From positions 124,001 to 188,000 of the forward strand of contig JAMWFC010000092.1 in assembly GCA_027475525.1 (NCBI GenBank): DNA of 64,000 nucleotides, given 5' to 3'. The notes below the pieces were generated by a model. That model was not told the DNA's origin. It saw only the letters and a list, made by a program, of their open reading frames with translations, and made no database searches. Source of the DNA: Macrolepiota albuminosa (taxonomy: Eukaryota > Basidiomycota > Agaricomycetes > Agaricales > Agaricaceae). This document shows, piece after piece, positions 10,695 to 21,386 of this stretch. Position 1 is the stretch's first letter. Each line of letters begins with the position of its first letter. The translations under genes and the position numbers were made by a program.

Positions 10695-11596
10695 GTCCCG
10701 CTCTTCACGCTACTCTCTGAGGCGAGTGCTTCGCCTCCGTTCATTGTCACGCATAGTGCGTACTTCCAGGACATGCTCCCTGAGCTCCTGGTATTGGTGG
10801 AGTCCTCTCCATCTGGGTCTATGCGGCAGTCTGCCTGCACATACTCATGAGGCTCGTGAGCCTCCCCGACTACATCACTCTCAAAGTAGCATGACAAGCA
10901 GTCTGCCACTTTGTTGAGTTCACCTTTAACATAGGTGATGTCAAACTGATATCTCGACATGTAGTCTATCCACCGTCGCTGACGTGACGACAAGTTCACC
11001 TGAGTTTTGAAGAACTCAAGGGCCTTGTGGTCCATTATGATGTGGATGGGATATCCCATCAGCTTATCCTCCTATTTGAGGAGGGCCTCGAGTATGGCAA
11101 GAGTCTCCAGCTCATGCACCGCATAGTTTTGCTGGGCCGTTGTGAACTTCTTCAACATGAACCCTGCTGGGCAGCACGTCTGCCAGCTGCTTCCCTGACC
11201 ATACATGGCTCCGACGCCTGTCTTGGACACATCGCAAATGAGCCATATCGGCTCGTCCCATCTAGGGTCGATTGGTCGAATCACCGGAGTCTTTGTACAG
11301 ATCCGTTTGACCATCTCAAAGCACCGCTGGTGCAACGGCCTCCAATTGAACGGTGACCTGTTCTGCGTCATGGCCATAAGTGGCCCAGTATAGGCTGTGA
11401 CATCAGGCAAGAAGCTCGATATGTAGTTGACAAGGCCAACAAATCGTTGGATGTCATTGTAGTTTTGGGGCGTGTGCCACTCCCAAATGTGATCGAGCTT
11501 GTCCTGATTGGGGTGGATACCCCGCTCATCTATGACATGCCCTAGGCAGTCTATACTCTGAGCATAGAGCTCACATTTCTTCCACTTCAAGTACAA
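10695..11596 (-). pseudogene. pol: GypA RT thumb/connection and RNase H
   Basis: Continuation of pol after a stop or shift at about 11600. The RT end reads YLKWKKCELYAQSIDCLGHV and FVGLVNYISSFLPDVTAYTG. RNase H-like sequence includes DEPIWLICDVSKTGVGAMYG, QNYAVHELETLAILEALLK and HIIMDHKALEFFKTQ, with the binding-loop phrase RQRRWIDYMSRYQFDITYVK. Two frames are needed (11596-11072 and 11059-10493), with a stop near 11065. RNase H would remove the RNA template strand during reverse transcription. Confidence 0.88.
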
Positions 11597-11611
11597 CTTG
11601 TACTTGCGCAG

Positions 11612-12220
11612 TCATTCGAATACGACTCTTAGGTGCTGCTCATGCTCCTCCATAGTATCCGAGTAGATGAATATGTCATCTAAGTAGATGTGCATAAAAC
11701 GTCCTATTACGTCTTGGAAGATAGAGGTCATTAGCCTCTGGAAAGTTGCTGGAGCATTACAGTCTCCAATCTGCATTATGTTGCTCGTGAACGAGCCCAT
11801 GATCAATGGAAATATGGTCTTGGGTACGTCTTTGGTGCGAATGCGCACCTGCTCGTAAGCATCAGTAAGGTCAATCTTTGAGCGATACTTCGCCCAAGCC
11901 ACGTCTTCCCGGATCACCTCCTGATCTGGTAAAGGAGTTACATCCTTTATGGTGTTGTCATTGCGCTGACGCGCATCAAGAGCTGTTCGAAGGGTTCCAT
12001 CCTTCTTCGGGATGCACAATAATGGTGCAGCTTGAGCGGTGGTGCATGGGGACCACCATTGAGCATTCAAATAGCGATTAGTCTTATCACGTAGTTGCTC
12101 CTGGAGGGCGCGCGGGCAGCGCAGCAAGTGGTACTTATACTGCTTGCTCTCATCTATGAGATTGATCTCATGGTTCACCTCCTGCCATGGCAGAAGCTCC
12201 TCCTTGGTCCCGTTGACCAT
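11612..12220 (-). pseudogene. pol: GypA reverse transcriptase, fingers and palm
   Basis: Open frame with the RT blocks AAPLLCIPKKDGTLRTALD, YRSKIDLTDAYEQVRI (first catalytic Asp) and CNAPATFQRLMTSIF. The active-site motif is MHIYLDDIFIYSD. It makes DNA from the element RNA in the cytoplasmic particle. The frame ends at 11612, just before the thumb continues in another frame, so a small indel separates them. Confidence 0.93.
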
Positions 12221-13000
12221 GTTGGCAAATTCTTCTTGCTATTGCTGACGCAACCGAGGAATATCTTCCTCACAAAGGCTTGTCGCCTTCTGCTTCCCCT
12301 TCATACATACTGGGGGAAGTACTTCCACCGTCTCTGAGGGTGGCCGAGGCGGCGGTGCATACTACTCACACATTGCGAGCACCCGATTGACACTGTCATT
12401 GGGTATATGTAGTCTCAGCGGAGCACCTGCTGCTGCTGCCTTATAAGCCATGAGGCTTCTTCCCTCACGTACAAGTGAGTACGCTATGGACACCTTATCC
12501 AAGGCTGGCTGGCGATATGCTGGTTTGATGGTCATCCGTCTCTGGTGCGCATTTCACGCACACGTGGCTGCCACCAGCTCGTTCCACTCTTGCGGCATTC
12601 GGGGGTCGTATGCCCAGTTGTACTCCGGCAGGGGGGCTGGTCGCTCCCATAAGGACTGTGTGTCCCCCTCTCCTGAGGCTTCCACCTCTCGGATGCTGTC
12701 TTTCAAGTCTTCCAACTTGACTCATGAGAACGTAGGTGGACATACATCCACTGAGTCCTCCCGTCGTCTCGCCTTTTGATGGCGTTTGTCTGGAGGCTTT
12801 GCGCCTCGAGTCTCAGGAGCAGTTATTCGCTCGTTGCTCCTCTTGGAGGCTTGATACTCCTCCTCGCTCATCATCACCACGTTGTGGTCTGCGCTCAGTC
12901 CAGGCATAGCCTGCACTTCCTCCTCCACATCCTCCATGGTCAGCACTCTACGCCAGCCAAGTCATAGAGAGTCCTTGCATTTCTCCATAGTGCGATGATG
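12221..13000 (-). other. GypA pol linker between protease and RT
   Basis: No long open frame. Short minus-strand pieces such as MLTMEDVEEEVQAMPGLSAD (from 12946) look like remnants of the acidic pol linker broken by frameshifts. Plus-strand frames here look like noncoding shadows. Confidence 0.5.
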
Positions 13001-13385
13001 TCACAGACGATTATCAGTGTCATCTGTTGTAGCATGTTCGGCTGGGATCACTTTCCCATTCACTAGTACCTGACAGTAGTCAAAGTCTAGTATGACTTTG
13101 TTATGCTGCATGAATGGCGTTCCCAGTATCATATCGTAGCGATCGAAGTTCGCTACATCCATGTATTCCCAGCTATGTGAGCCCGGCGTTTGGACATTCA
13201 CATTTGTCCCATACTGCACCATGGCTCAGCTCCCTATGGTGCCCAGCTGTAACACCAATGGCGTATCCAACTCCTGCATGGATATTCCATACACATGGGC
13301 AAACTGGGGCGTTATGCCCGATGTAGTACTCCCTCCCAGAGTCCCATAGGGTCCATGCCTTATGGCCGTCTACATCCACATACAA
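13001..13385 (-). pseudogene. pol: GypA retropepsin-like protease
   Basis: The Asp protease motif appears as WTLWDSG. The following residues (SGITPQFAHVYGISMQELD) are in a second frame. The flap and C-terminal part continue as MVQYGTNVNVQTPG and FDRYDMILGTPFMQHNK, the usual ILG-x-PF end motif. A frameshift follows the DSG, and one TGA precedes MVQYG where Arg would fit. It would cut the Gag-Pol precursor. Confidence 0.75.
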
Positions 13386-13580
13386 GACCAGGCACTCCTT
13401 GTCTGCTCATTTCAGTGTAGGGCGCTGCAAAGTGCCCTCTGCATGATGAAGAGTCACCTTCTTCATCTGAACCACGTTATTCTGTTTGGGATCATTTGTG
13501 AATGGCCAATCCGTCATCGCTGCTAGGCACTCGGAGTCGCTGTCACGACTGTAGTACTCATTGTCGTAGATGTCGTCATA

Positions 13581-13734
13581 TCCTCCCCCTCCATGACCAC
13601 ACTCTCGGGCTCGGCGCCCGATGCCTCCTCTGGGGGCTCCTGGTCGTTTGTGGGGTGTCCTCCCCCTCCATGACCACACTCTCGGGCTCGGCGCCCGATG
13701 CCTCCTCTGGGGGCTCCTGGTCGTTTGTGGGGTG
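13581..13734. repeat. 77-bp perfect tandem duplication 6
   Basis: Copies 13581-13657 and 13658-13734, in the gag linker of GypA. Confidence 0.95.
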
Positions 13735-14309
13735 CTCTGCCTCAGACTCGGCAGATACGTCTCCATCACTCCCACTCGTGGCTGCAGTATGTGCTGGTCG
13801 TTTGTGGGGTGCTCTGCCTCAGACTCGGCAGATACGTCTCCATCACTCCCACTCGTGGCTGCAGTATGTGCAGCTTGAAGGTGGGCGTGGGGTGTATACC
13901 CCTTCCTCGGGGCTCCTAGCTTTGCGGGGCAGTTGGTAGCGTAGTGGCCTGGTTGGCCACATGCGAAACAAATCCCTGTCTGACCTGGTGGGTTGGCCAG
14001 TTTGAAGTCCGGCCTTGGTTTAGGACGTTCTCTGTCCAGCGCCCGATGCCTCCTCTGGGGGCTCCTGGTCGTTTGTGGGGTGCTCTGCCTCAGACTCGGC
14101 AGATACGTCTCCGTCACTCCCACTCGCGGCTGCAGTATGTGCAGCTCGAAGGTGGGCGCGGGGTGTATACCCCTTCCTTGGGGCTCCTAGCTTTGCGGGG
14201 CAGTTGGTAGCGTAGTGGCCTGGTTGGCCACATGCAAAACAAATCCCCGTCTGACCTGGTGGGTTGGCCGGTTTGAAGTCCAGCCTTGGTTTAGGACGTT
14301 CTCCATCCA
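13691..14309. repeat. Diverged 271-bp tandem repeat carrying the zinc knuckle
   Basis: The second copy is 14039-14309 (271 bp). The first is 13691-14038, which is 271 bp once the 77-bp duplication inside it is discounted. The copies differ at roughly ten sites, nearly all transitions, so unlike the 77-bp repeats this is an older, real duplication. Confidence 0.85.
13717..13870. repeat. 77-bp perfect tandem duplication 7
   Basis: Copies 13717-13793 and 13794-13870. It begins inside the second copy of duplication 6, so two such events lie back to back. Confidence 0.95.
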
Positions 14310-14463
14310 GCGCCCGATCTGGGCATGGGCAGCTCCGCCCTCAGTTCGCTGCAGGGGTTCTGCGTACAACAAACCGCATGTTGCGGTCACAGTCCAAATC
14401 GGTCTTTTTGGCCAGGAAGGTCTCCACATGCTGACCCTGTGAGGGTGTCCCACCAGGCGGTGG

Positions 14464-15180
14464 TCACCTGGGTCCCCCTTTGTGTCCACTCCGATGTTCG
14501 TAGTAGTTAGCAGTCTTCAGAGACTGCTCATACCGGATGGCATATGCCACAAATTCTTCCACATCATTGACTTCTGGGGACAATCCATCCTCACGTATCA
14601 AATAGTGGCGCATGTCCGCTGGAATGCCATCCAAGAACGTTTCAAGCATTGTATACCCGTCTGGGTATACTGCCATGTTCTGGGCATGGTCATTAAGGAT
14701 ATCATAGAACCCTTGTACTCCCAACTTCTTGGTGTACTTGGCAGACTGGAAGTCCCGCGTTGCATCCTGGAGCATTGAGGGGTGTACAAATTGATCGTAC
14801 AGTCCTGTAAGGACTCCTTTGAACATCCAGTCATATTGGACACGGTTGACATGCAGTACTGCCCGTCGAAACCATCCCATGGCCTCTCCAGCCAAAAACT
14901 CAGGAAGAACGAAGATTCGTTCTCGTTCCATATGGTCGCCTCCGTATAAGCACATGGCGAGATGGGTGCATACATCCATCGCCCAATCTTCCAGGTTGCT
15001 GAACTTGGACGTGCCTGTATAGGCATGAATGTGCCTACTGTCTGCTTTACACAGCTTCACTCCATCTGGTAACCGTAAGGTTACGCCCAGGGCATCATCA
15101 ACTACTCGATGCAGGCAATTGTGCATGGCTTCACGATGCATTCGAATGGCCTCCCGCTGACCCGGGGATCTAGTCACCAA
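14464..15180 (-). pseudogene. gag: GypA gag capsid domain
   Basis: A 238-codon frame matching the Retrotrans_gag type: SKFSNLEDWAMDVCTHLAMC, FLAGEAMGWFRRAVLHVNRV, GLYDQFVHPSMLQDATRDFQ. This is the helical Gag core that packs into particles. It is separated from the N-terminal part and the zinc knuckle by frame changes at about 15180 and 14480. Confidence 0.82.
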
Positions 15181-16152
15181 ATCAGTGGCATGGGGAAGTG
15201 ACTTCCCTCATCCACCTTGCGAAGGACGTCCTGAGCCTCCTCGACTGTGGGCATAATTGCCCTCATCTCAAGGAATCGACCTAGGGCCGTCATCCCAGCC
15301 GTTACCAGGGACATCACGTCTCGTGGCGCCATCTTGATCAAGGAAGTCTCCTCAATCATGATTGTTGCACCGCCCTGGAACTGGAGAAGCTTGATTCTCC
15401 TGACCCTGCATGACAAATTGATGATGCATCTCGTCAATGGGCTTAGTGCCCTCGAATACGATGCCCTGATTGTCAATAAGGGACTGTCCCTTAGTCCTGA
15501 GGTCACCATTGCGCATACGTTGATACGCAACTCTGTTGCTCAACGTTTCGGCCATGGGCACACGTGGCATCACAGATGCCTCGCTCTCCACTTTGAGCAC
15601 GGTACTATTGTGCCCATCCGGACCTGACATATCTGTCCTATGGTTGTGGTTACGCATGTGTGGGGGCTCCTCACGCCACCCTTGTCCTGCTGGAGTATAA
15701 AAAGTACTCACCGGTCTTACTTTGGGCACTTCCTGCGCCCGTGCTAGTGCCTCCACTAGCTCGATTCCGACGTCTTGATTGCGTCGTGCCGAGCATTCCT
15801 CGGACGTTTGGCTCCAGGGGGTCGAGACCCCTGATTGCCGTGTGGCCTTACGCTGCACATACATTTGCAGCTCCATAGTGAGCACTCTCACCATCAAATC
15901 AGTATATTTTGTACTGAATACATTGGGCACTTCGTGCCCTTGTTGCCTAAGTGCTACTATATGGGCTGACGCGTAGCGCTCGAGTCGCGCTTGGGTGGTG
16001 TATTTCATCACCTCTGGGTGCAAGTCCCAGAACACCTGCAAGCGCACGGTGTACGTGGTTTTCAGCTGCTGTTCCTCTGCTCCGGCGTCGTCGTCACTTG
16101 ATGACTCCATCACCTCCTCTGGAAGCTCTACAACCTCCGGAGCTTCCTCCAC
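15174..16152 (-). pseudogene. gag: GypA gag N-terminal region
   Basis: The frame opens at ATG 16152 with an acidic stretch (MEEAPEVVELPEEVMESSSD). It continues through a mostly helical, Arg/Gln-rich segment (FSTKYTDLMVRVLTMELQMY) and changes frame at about 15350 to TSLIKMAPRDVMSLVTAG. It is the first coding sequence after the 5' LTR and leader. No family match beyond position. Confidence 0.65.
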
Positions 16153-16814
16153 TGCTGGTGTGCATGGGAATCAGTTTTCCGTGCGGGATACTTCAGGCCG
16201 TGCAGCCTCCTCCGGTACCTCCTCTATGCGGGCTTCCGCCATTTTAAAAGGCATTGAGCCCACGGTGGACCGCCTGGTCCCACTACTCCGGCTCGGAGGG
16301 AGGGCTCTCCCAGTCCATACTGACAACTCGGCATCTCCTGGGGCACCATAGGCGCCGATTGACTGTCAGCCATCCTCCGGGGGTCCTTTGGAAGCCAATC
16401 GGCTAGACCGTCGCAGTCCTCCTGGCAGCTGCGTAACTGGGGGCGTTAATCCCCTGGGCATCTTGTCCTGGAGGCGTTGCAGACCGTCCTGTTGTGAGCT
16501 TTCAGCTCTCCAGGCCTCGCTCTCATTCCCGGCCAGGTCGGTACTCTGACCTCAGTCTCGAGCCTTGGGTCTTACCTGACCCGCATTGGACGCTGACGTG
16601 TCCTGGGTGTCTGCTGGGTCTCCCCGTAGGTCGTGGGCATTTCGCCCGCTGTCAGTGGGCACTGCAGGTATGGGATTACTCATCAATCCCCTGTTTGAAA
16701 TTTGCACGGTGTGGCTGTGCAAGAAGCTCGAGAAGCTGATAGAGTTCTGTCAACAAACTCAGCGACTGACGTCAGATGCTAGGCAATAGATCCTAGCTGG
16801 CAGATTCAAAAAAA
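16153..16814 (-). other. GypA 5' leader
   Basis: About 660 bp between the 5' LTR and the first gag ATG, with no convincing ORF. The sequence next to the LTR (TTTTTTTGAATCTGCCAGC on the minus strand) has no clear TGG primer-binding start. Confidence 0.5.
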
Positions 16815-17048
16815 TGTAACGAAGTTACGAAGTTTATAGAGCTTAGTGTGCACACAACACTGAATCAGACCAGACCGGTCTATTGACAATGTAGTATACA
16901 ACAAAATTAAGCTGCTTTGTAAGCAGCTGGTAAACTATTTATATAGTAATGTAAATTAATATTATATTATAATAAATATAATATGATAGTGTCTACTATA
17001 CAGTAAGTAAAGCTATGTGGCCAACGCCACATAGCGGACTATGCTACA
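16815..17048 (-). repeat. 5' LTR of GypA
   Basis: The 234-bp partner of 5225-5458, with the same TGTAAC...CTACA ends and the same GCTATGTGGC hairpin near the end. Confidence 0.95.
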
Positions 17049-18049
17049 GAGGTCAAGACGACCACAGAGTACTGTTCTGGCAGGGCCGGTACAAACACCG
17101 GCAGCATGAAAAGCATCTGGACTTCTCCTGCTCATGCGGAAATGCCAGCTGGGAAGGCTATGACCTCCAATTTGGAGGCATTGAGAGGCGGCTTGTGGCC
17201 TTGATGTTGACATGAAGGCCCTGACTTGACTGGGGTGGATGGTTCGAATGGTGGCTGAGCCACTGGAGGGGCAGGCGCATTTTGCGCCAGTGTTCTCCCT
17301 CCAGGCTCAGCATGAGGGGTGATGGTAACAGGCGCTCTTGGCACCACAGTGATGGATTTGGGCTCTATAGGTGGAGCCTGAGATGATGCGGATTCCCACT
17401 GACCCAGAGTCAGCCCTGCCAAAGGCTCACTGACTGCAGTCAATGACTCTGAGGAGGCCTGAAGAGCGGGAGCAGGCAACCACAATGACAACACAATGGG
17501 CTGAGCAGGCTGCTTGGGGCACATGGATTGCACAGCCAATGGCATCTTGGCCCATGGAGGGTTGACAGCTTGAGTGGGCTGATACTTGGCCCTCTTGACC
17601 TTGGCGGTTGGTTTCTCGAAAGTAGAGACTTTACACTTAGATGTGCATTTGATCTGCTCCAGCGCTGCAATGTGCTGCCTCTTCATCAGCTCGATCTGAT
17701 CGAGCAGTTCCTCCATCACCATTACAGCCAGACTGTCCTGCAGGAAGGACGCAGTTGCAGGGACTGGCTGTCCCGCTGCTTCCAGTCTGCTCAGGAGTGC
17801 ATCTGGCACCGACAACTCCTGCACTTGTGGCACAGGTTGGACATACAATTCCACCATGGGCCAATGTGCCCATGATACTGATGGCGGCCCTGTCACTGCA
17901 CCCGCATATGTCAGTATCGATGCAGACGAGCACGATGATGGTTCCTGGTAATAGTGCTTGTGGCACATGCTATCGCTCATAGCACCCTTCGTTGTCAATG
18001 TCCATCTCTCATGAATGGATAGGAGTTTGATATGGGAGCAGTTCCTCAT
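17049..18049 (-). pseudogene. Upstream part of the accessory ORF of the gypsy relict (cut by GypA)
   Basis: A frame of 305 codons (18049-17132) ends at a TGA. A shifted frame continues to the GypA junction (ALPEQYSVVVL) and joins the frame at 5224. The segment VPATASFLQDSLAVMVMEELL aligns with VPAESSFLRNAEAVVLICWM in the GypA accessory ORF, and flanking Leu, Gly, Met and Gln residues match. It sits downstream of a relict integrase, so position and sequence both suggest an accessory ORF of a GypA relative. The rest is Pro/Ala/Thr-rich. Function unknown. Confidence 0.55.
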
Positions 18050-18350
18050 GGCCTGAGTAGGCCATGCCCGCTGACTGATACTGGCTCACTGCTGAATATG
18101 GCAGCTGCCTCTGGTACTGAGCAGAGTATTTTTGCATATGTATATTCAGGGGTCTCCCCCCTCCACTAGAGCCTTGCAGGCTCTGGTCACTCTTTTGTGG
18201 CCCTCAATAGGCCATTTTGAAGCAACATGTCAGCTATGTGTATTGGAACTGAGGAAAGAACAGAGAAAAAAAACAATCTCCCAACTCCGCCAGTGGTGTA
18301 CACAACTACAAATACATGCCACCCAGCCTCTCACCGGTGATCATAGTTGC

Positions 18351-18932
18351 TTAAACAGCCACAATCAGTAGCCACCTGGTTAGTTGCCAGCTATCAAAGT
18401 GGGGCATGTAGCCATTATTGAGTTTGAAGAGTGAATACCCTGTGGTTTCAGAGATGCTCACATTTATTGCAAATTCAACAAGTAGACATCTATCTACCCA
18501 GTCCTTCTGATCAGGGCATACAAACGCTTGCAATATTTGCACAATATTTCTATTTGCACGTTCTGTCTGACCATCCATTTGCAGGTGAAACGACATCGAC
18601 ATGAGCAGCTTTGCTCTGAGCAGCTTGTGCAGCTCCTTCCACCATTTGGAAGTGAACTTAGCATCTCGATTGCTTACAATCAAACTTGGCAATCCATGAA
18701 GGCACACTATCTCTTTGAGATAGATCCATGACAAGTCCAAAGCTGTCATGGTGGTTCTCACCGGAATGAGATGAACCATACTGGTCATTCTGCAAATCAC
18801 TACCCAGAGGTAGTTGAAACCCTTTGACTCAGAAAACGGACCTATAAAGTCCATTCCGATCAAATCCCAGAGTTTGACTGGTATAAGAAGCAAATGAAGC
18901 TTCTCCAGTGGCTTCAATGTTGATACTTTCAA
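18351..18932 (-). pseudogene. pol: Relict gypsy integrase core
   Basis: It closely parallels the GypA integrase: LIGMDFIGPFSESKGFNYL, LIVSNRDAKFTSKWWKEL and DGQTERANRNIVQILQ. The second catalytic Asp is Asn (VSNRDAKF versus VSDRDSKF in GypA), a G-to-A change. The integrase zinc finger is missing: sequence jumps from a remnant linker straight to LLLIPVKLWD. Confidence 0.88.
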
Positions 18933-19800
18933 CTGTTTATTGTGAGCTTCTTGCTGTTTGTGCAGTCACTTACTGCGACGTGTTTCCTGTGCTTGCATGG
19001 TGTGTAGCTCGACCATATGCTCCTTGATCTCATGGAACCAATGCAGGGGCAAGTCTTCGCCCTCTGGGTCAATATGTTTGTCTGCCTGGCATTCTGGGTC
19101 ATGGCCATCAGTGGCCCTGTGTATGCCGTGATGTCTGGCAAAAAGTTATCAATATAGTTTACAAGTCCAACAAATCGTTGGATATCATTATATGTGCATG
19201 GAGTACGCCATTCTCAAATTTGATTGAGTTTATCCATATCTGGATGAATACCCTTCTCGTCAATGACGTGACCAAGACAGTCTGTACTCAATGCATACAA
19301 CTCACACTTCTTCCATTTGAAATAGAGACTAGCCTTATGTAGTCGTTCAAATACAACTTGTAGGTGCTGCTCATGCTCCTCAATGGAATCAGAAAAGATG
19401 AATATATCGTCTAAATAGATGTGCATAAACTTCCCAATTACATCTCGGAAGATTGAGGTCATTAACCTTTGAAATGTCGCTGGTGCATTGCAATCACCAA
19501 TCTGCATGATGTTGCTCATGAATGTCCCCATCAAGGATGAAAACGGTGTCTTTGGTATATCCTCTTTGCATATGCAAACCTGTTTATATGCATTTGTTAG
19601 GTCAATTTTTGACCTATACTTCGCTGTTGCAACATCTTCACGTATGACTTCCTGATCTGGAAGAGGTATTATATCCTTGACTGTATTATCATTGTGCTGT
19701 CACATATCCAACGCAGTTTGTAATGTCCCATCCTTCTTGGGAATACAAAGTAAGGGTGCAGCTTGCACTGCTGGTCGTAGTTCCCACCACTTTGCATTTA
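18933..19800 (-). pseudogene. pol: Relict gypsy reverse transcriptase with an RNase H deletion
   Basis: It reads on the minus strand AAPLLCIPKKDGTLQTALD, KYRSKIDLTNAYKQVCICKE, CNAPATFQRLMTSIF and the active site MHIYLDDIFIFSD (frame 19534-19214). PDITAYTGPLMAMTQN then passes directly to a linker equivalent to GypA 10830, so the whole RNase H has been deleted. At least one TGA interrupts it near 19705. Same family as GypA but clearly older. Confidence 0.88.
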
Positions 19801-20366
19801 TATATCTGTTTGTCTTTTCACAAAGTTGATCCTGTAGTAGATAGAAATGAGATCATAGGGTGAAAATACTGCACCTGAACATGTCTGTGGCAATGAAGTA
19901 AGTTTAAGTATCATGGATGGCAAGGTACTGACCAAACACATGCAAAATGTTGTGGTTGTGAACCCTGCAAAGACCATAATTAATAGATTGCACAAATAAA
20001 CATGACTGGCTGCTTGCTGTTTCAAACTCAATAGTGCACTTGTTTTCTTGGTCCCAGGGGTGATTCCTAAAGGAACCAAGTGCACTGTAGAGAGGGAGGC
20101 AGTGAGCAGCAGAAAGCAAACCACTCACTAAGTGTGTTACATGATTGATTGAGGGGCAGAATAGTTGCGAACAAGTGAAAACTTTTCATAATCACATGGA
20201 AGACACATTGTGTGTGATCACATGTCTGAAAACTGTGGCTGATAGTAACCAGTATCGTGGCACTGTATCCATGCTCTGCCAACAAAAAACAACCAAGGGA
20301 AAGTTCAAGATCTTTGGTGGAGAGTCTTCAAATTCTGTACAAATACTCAGTCAGTCAGGCTTATGT
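19801..20366. other. Unassigned sequence between the relict and GypB
   Basis: Short frames on both strands only (74 codons plus at 20145, up to 108 codons minus at 20124), no motif. The right end abuts the GypB LTR. It may belong to the 5' flank of the KDZ gene that resumes at 32628. Confidence 0.4.
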
Positions 20367-21254
20367 TGATAGGACCCCATACAGGATCAGCGCATCAATG
20401 GCAGGCTATGGCAACGCGGCACCGGCTTGGGATACCTTAGCACATGCTAATTAACCAATTTTGGCGATATTTGATGGCCGTGCATGGCAAGAAGCAGATC
20501 CGATCAATAATAGCGCCAACGGCAGACAGAATGACAACTAACAGATGGCATCAGTCACTGACAGACAGCTTGGTGTTTGACCTTGGCGTCTGACATCACA
20601 TTAGCGCCTCGATTTGGTGCCTGACATTGCTAAGCATTTTGGACAGACAGAAGGGTGATGGATTGATGGTTTAGCTTCGCAATCTGCTGCCTGGCATCGC
20701 TAAGAGTCTTGAATGGATGGTAGGGATCTGAAACTGTTGGAGCTACCCCTATAAAATTTTCTAGTTTACCGCACTTTGGCAATGGTTAGTCACTGGCGAC
20801 GGTGAACTCCTTGTAGTATAAAAAGTACTTACCAACTTGTACATACCCATCGAACAATAGAACAGAGTTTCCCCTTACTTCAGTCTCCCTTACGCTCAAG
20901 ACCTCATTTACGGTCGGCAACATCGAACTTATTGGCAGTTGCAGACTATTGCTAGCCTTTGACCTATTCGCACCTTGCAGCTACAGCAGGCATTAATGAT
21001 GCTTAGACTTCGCTAAGCTTACTGTGTTCTTGCCACTGACATTGCCATGTGCACTTACCACTTCTTTCATAGGTGCTTTATCTTAGCGCTTTACGCTTGC
21101 CGACCCCCTTACCGACTCTACCTCATTTTCACAGGCGCATTCTCTGGGACCTGCCCGGAACTCCCTCATCACTTATAGCGCACCCAATGCAAAAGCTTTT
21201 GGTACGGTAACACTATTAATATATTTGTTACTGACCAAACTTTGGGCATCATCA
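20367..21254 (+). repeat. 5' LTR of GypB
   Basis: 888 bp, TG...CA ends. A TATA-like GTAGTATAAAAAG occurs at about 20814 and is also in the 3' LTR. Most differences from the 3' LTR are CpG versus TpG or CpA; the 3' copy also has about 40 extra bases near 31820 and a 77-bp duplication. Confidence 0.95.
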
Positions 21255-21257
21255 AAT

Positions 21258-21273
21258 TGGAGCCCACCACGAG
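21258..21273 (+). other. Putative primer-binding site of GypB
   Basis: TGGAGCCCACCACGAG starts three bases after the 5' LTR. The same sequence with one change (TGGAGCCCACCGCGAG) sits at the equivalent place in GypC, which supports it as the tRNA primer site. I cannot name the tRNA. Confidence 0.65.
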
Positions 21274-21386
21274 AGAACTTTAGGGCAGAATTCTGCCAGA
21301 AACCCATCTCCAGCGTGGGCGCTGCCTGCTAGAGCAGTCAGCAGAAGGCATAGCTCCTTCCCATCCATCAACTCCACAACCACCTG

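Larger units (their letters stand above)
13407..14489 (-). pseudogene. gag: GypA nucleocapsid (CCHC zinc knuckle) region
   Basis: Encodes TGICFACGQPGHYATNCPA, a C-x2-C-x4-H-x4-C knuckle that would bind RNA, followed by Ser/Glu-rich linkers and Arg-rich segments. The knuckle segment is present twice because of a 271-bp tandem repeat (13691-14309). Two 77-bp duplications overlap it, so no single frame is open across the region. Confidence 0.8.
5225..17048 (-). mobile_element. GypA: complete Ty3/gypsy retrotransposon with an accessory ORF downstream of integrase
   Basis: Two 234-bp LTRs (5225-5458, 16815-17048) bound an 11.4-kb internal region. Its minus-strand order is gag, zinc knuckle, protease, RT, RNase H, integrase, then a further ORF of about 1,075 codons. 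Five-base flanks GGGGT (5220-5224) and GAGGT (17049-17053) are compatible with a target duplication with one mismatch. The LTRs differ at three positions by eye, so insertion was recent, yet gag-pol has several frameshifts and stops. Five of the 77-bp duplications fall inside it and account for several of the breaks. It lies within the accessory ORF of a decayed relative. Confidence 0.93.

Noticed and set aside
13581..14309. Regularly repeated units that might be read as a CRISPR or satellite array
   Set aside because: Units are adjacent with no unique spacers, of two fixed sizes (77 and 271 bp), and lie in gag.
15690..15715. GAGTATAAAAAGTACTCAC in GypA, like TAGTATAAAAAGTACTTAC in the GypB LTR
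   Set aside because: In GypA it lies in gag coding sequence; I treat the match to the LTR TATA region as chance.
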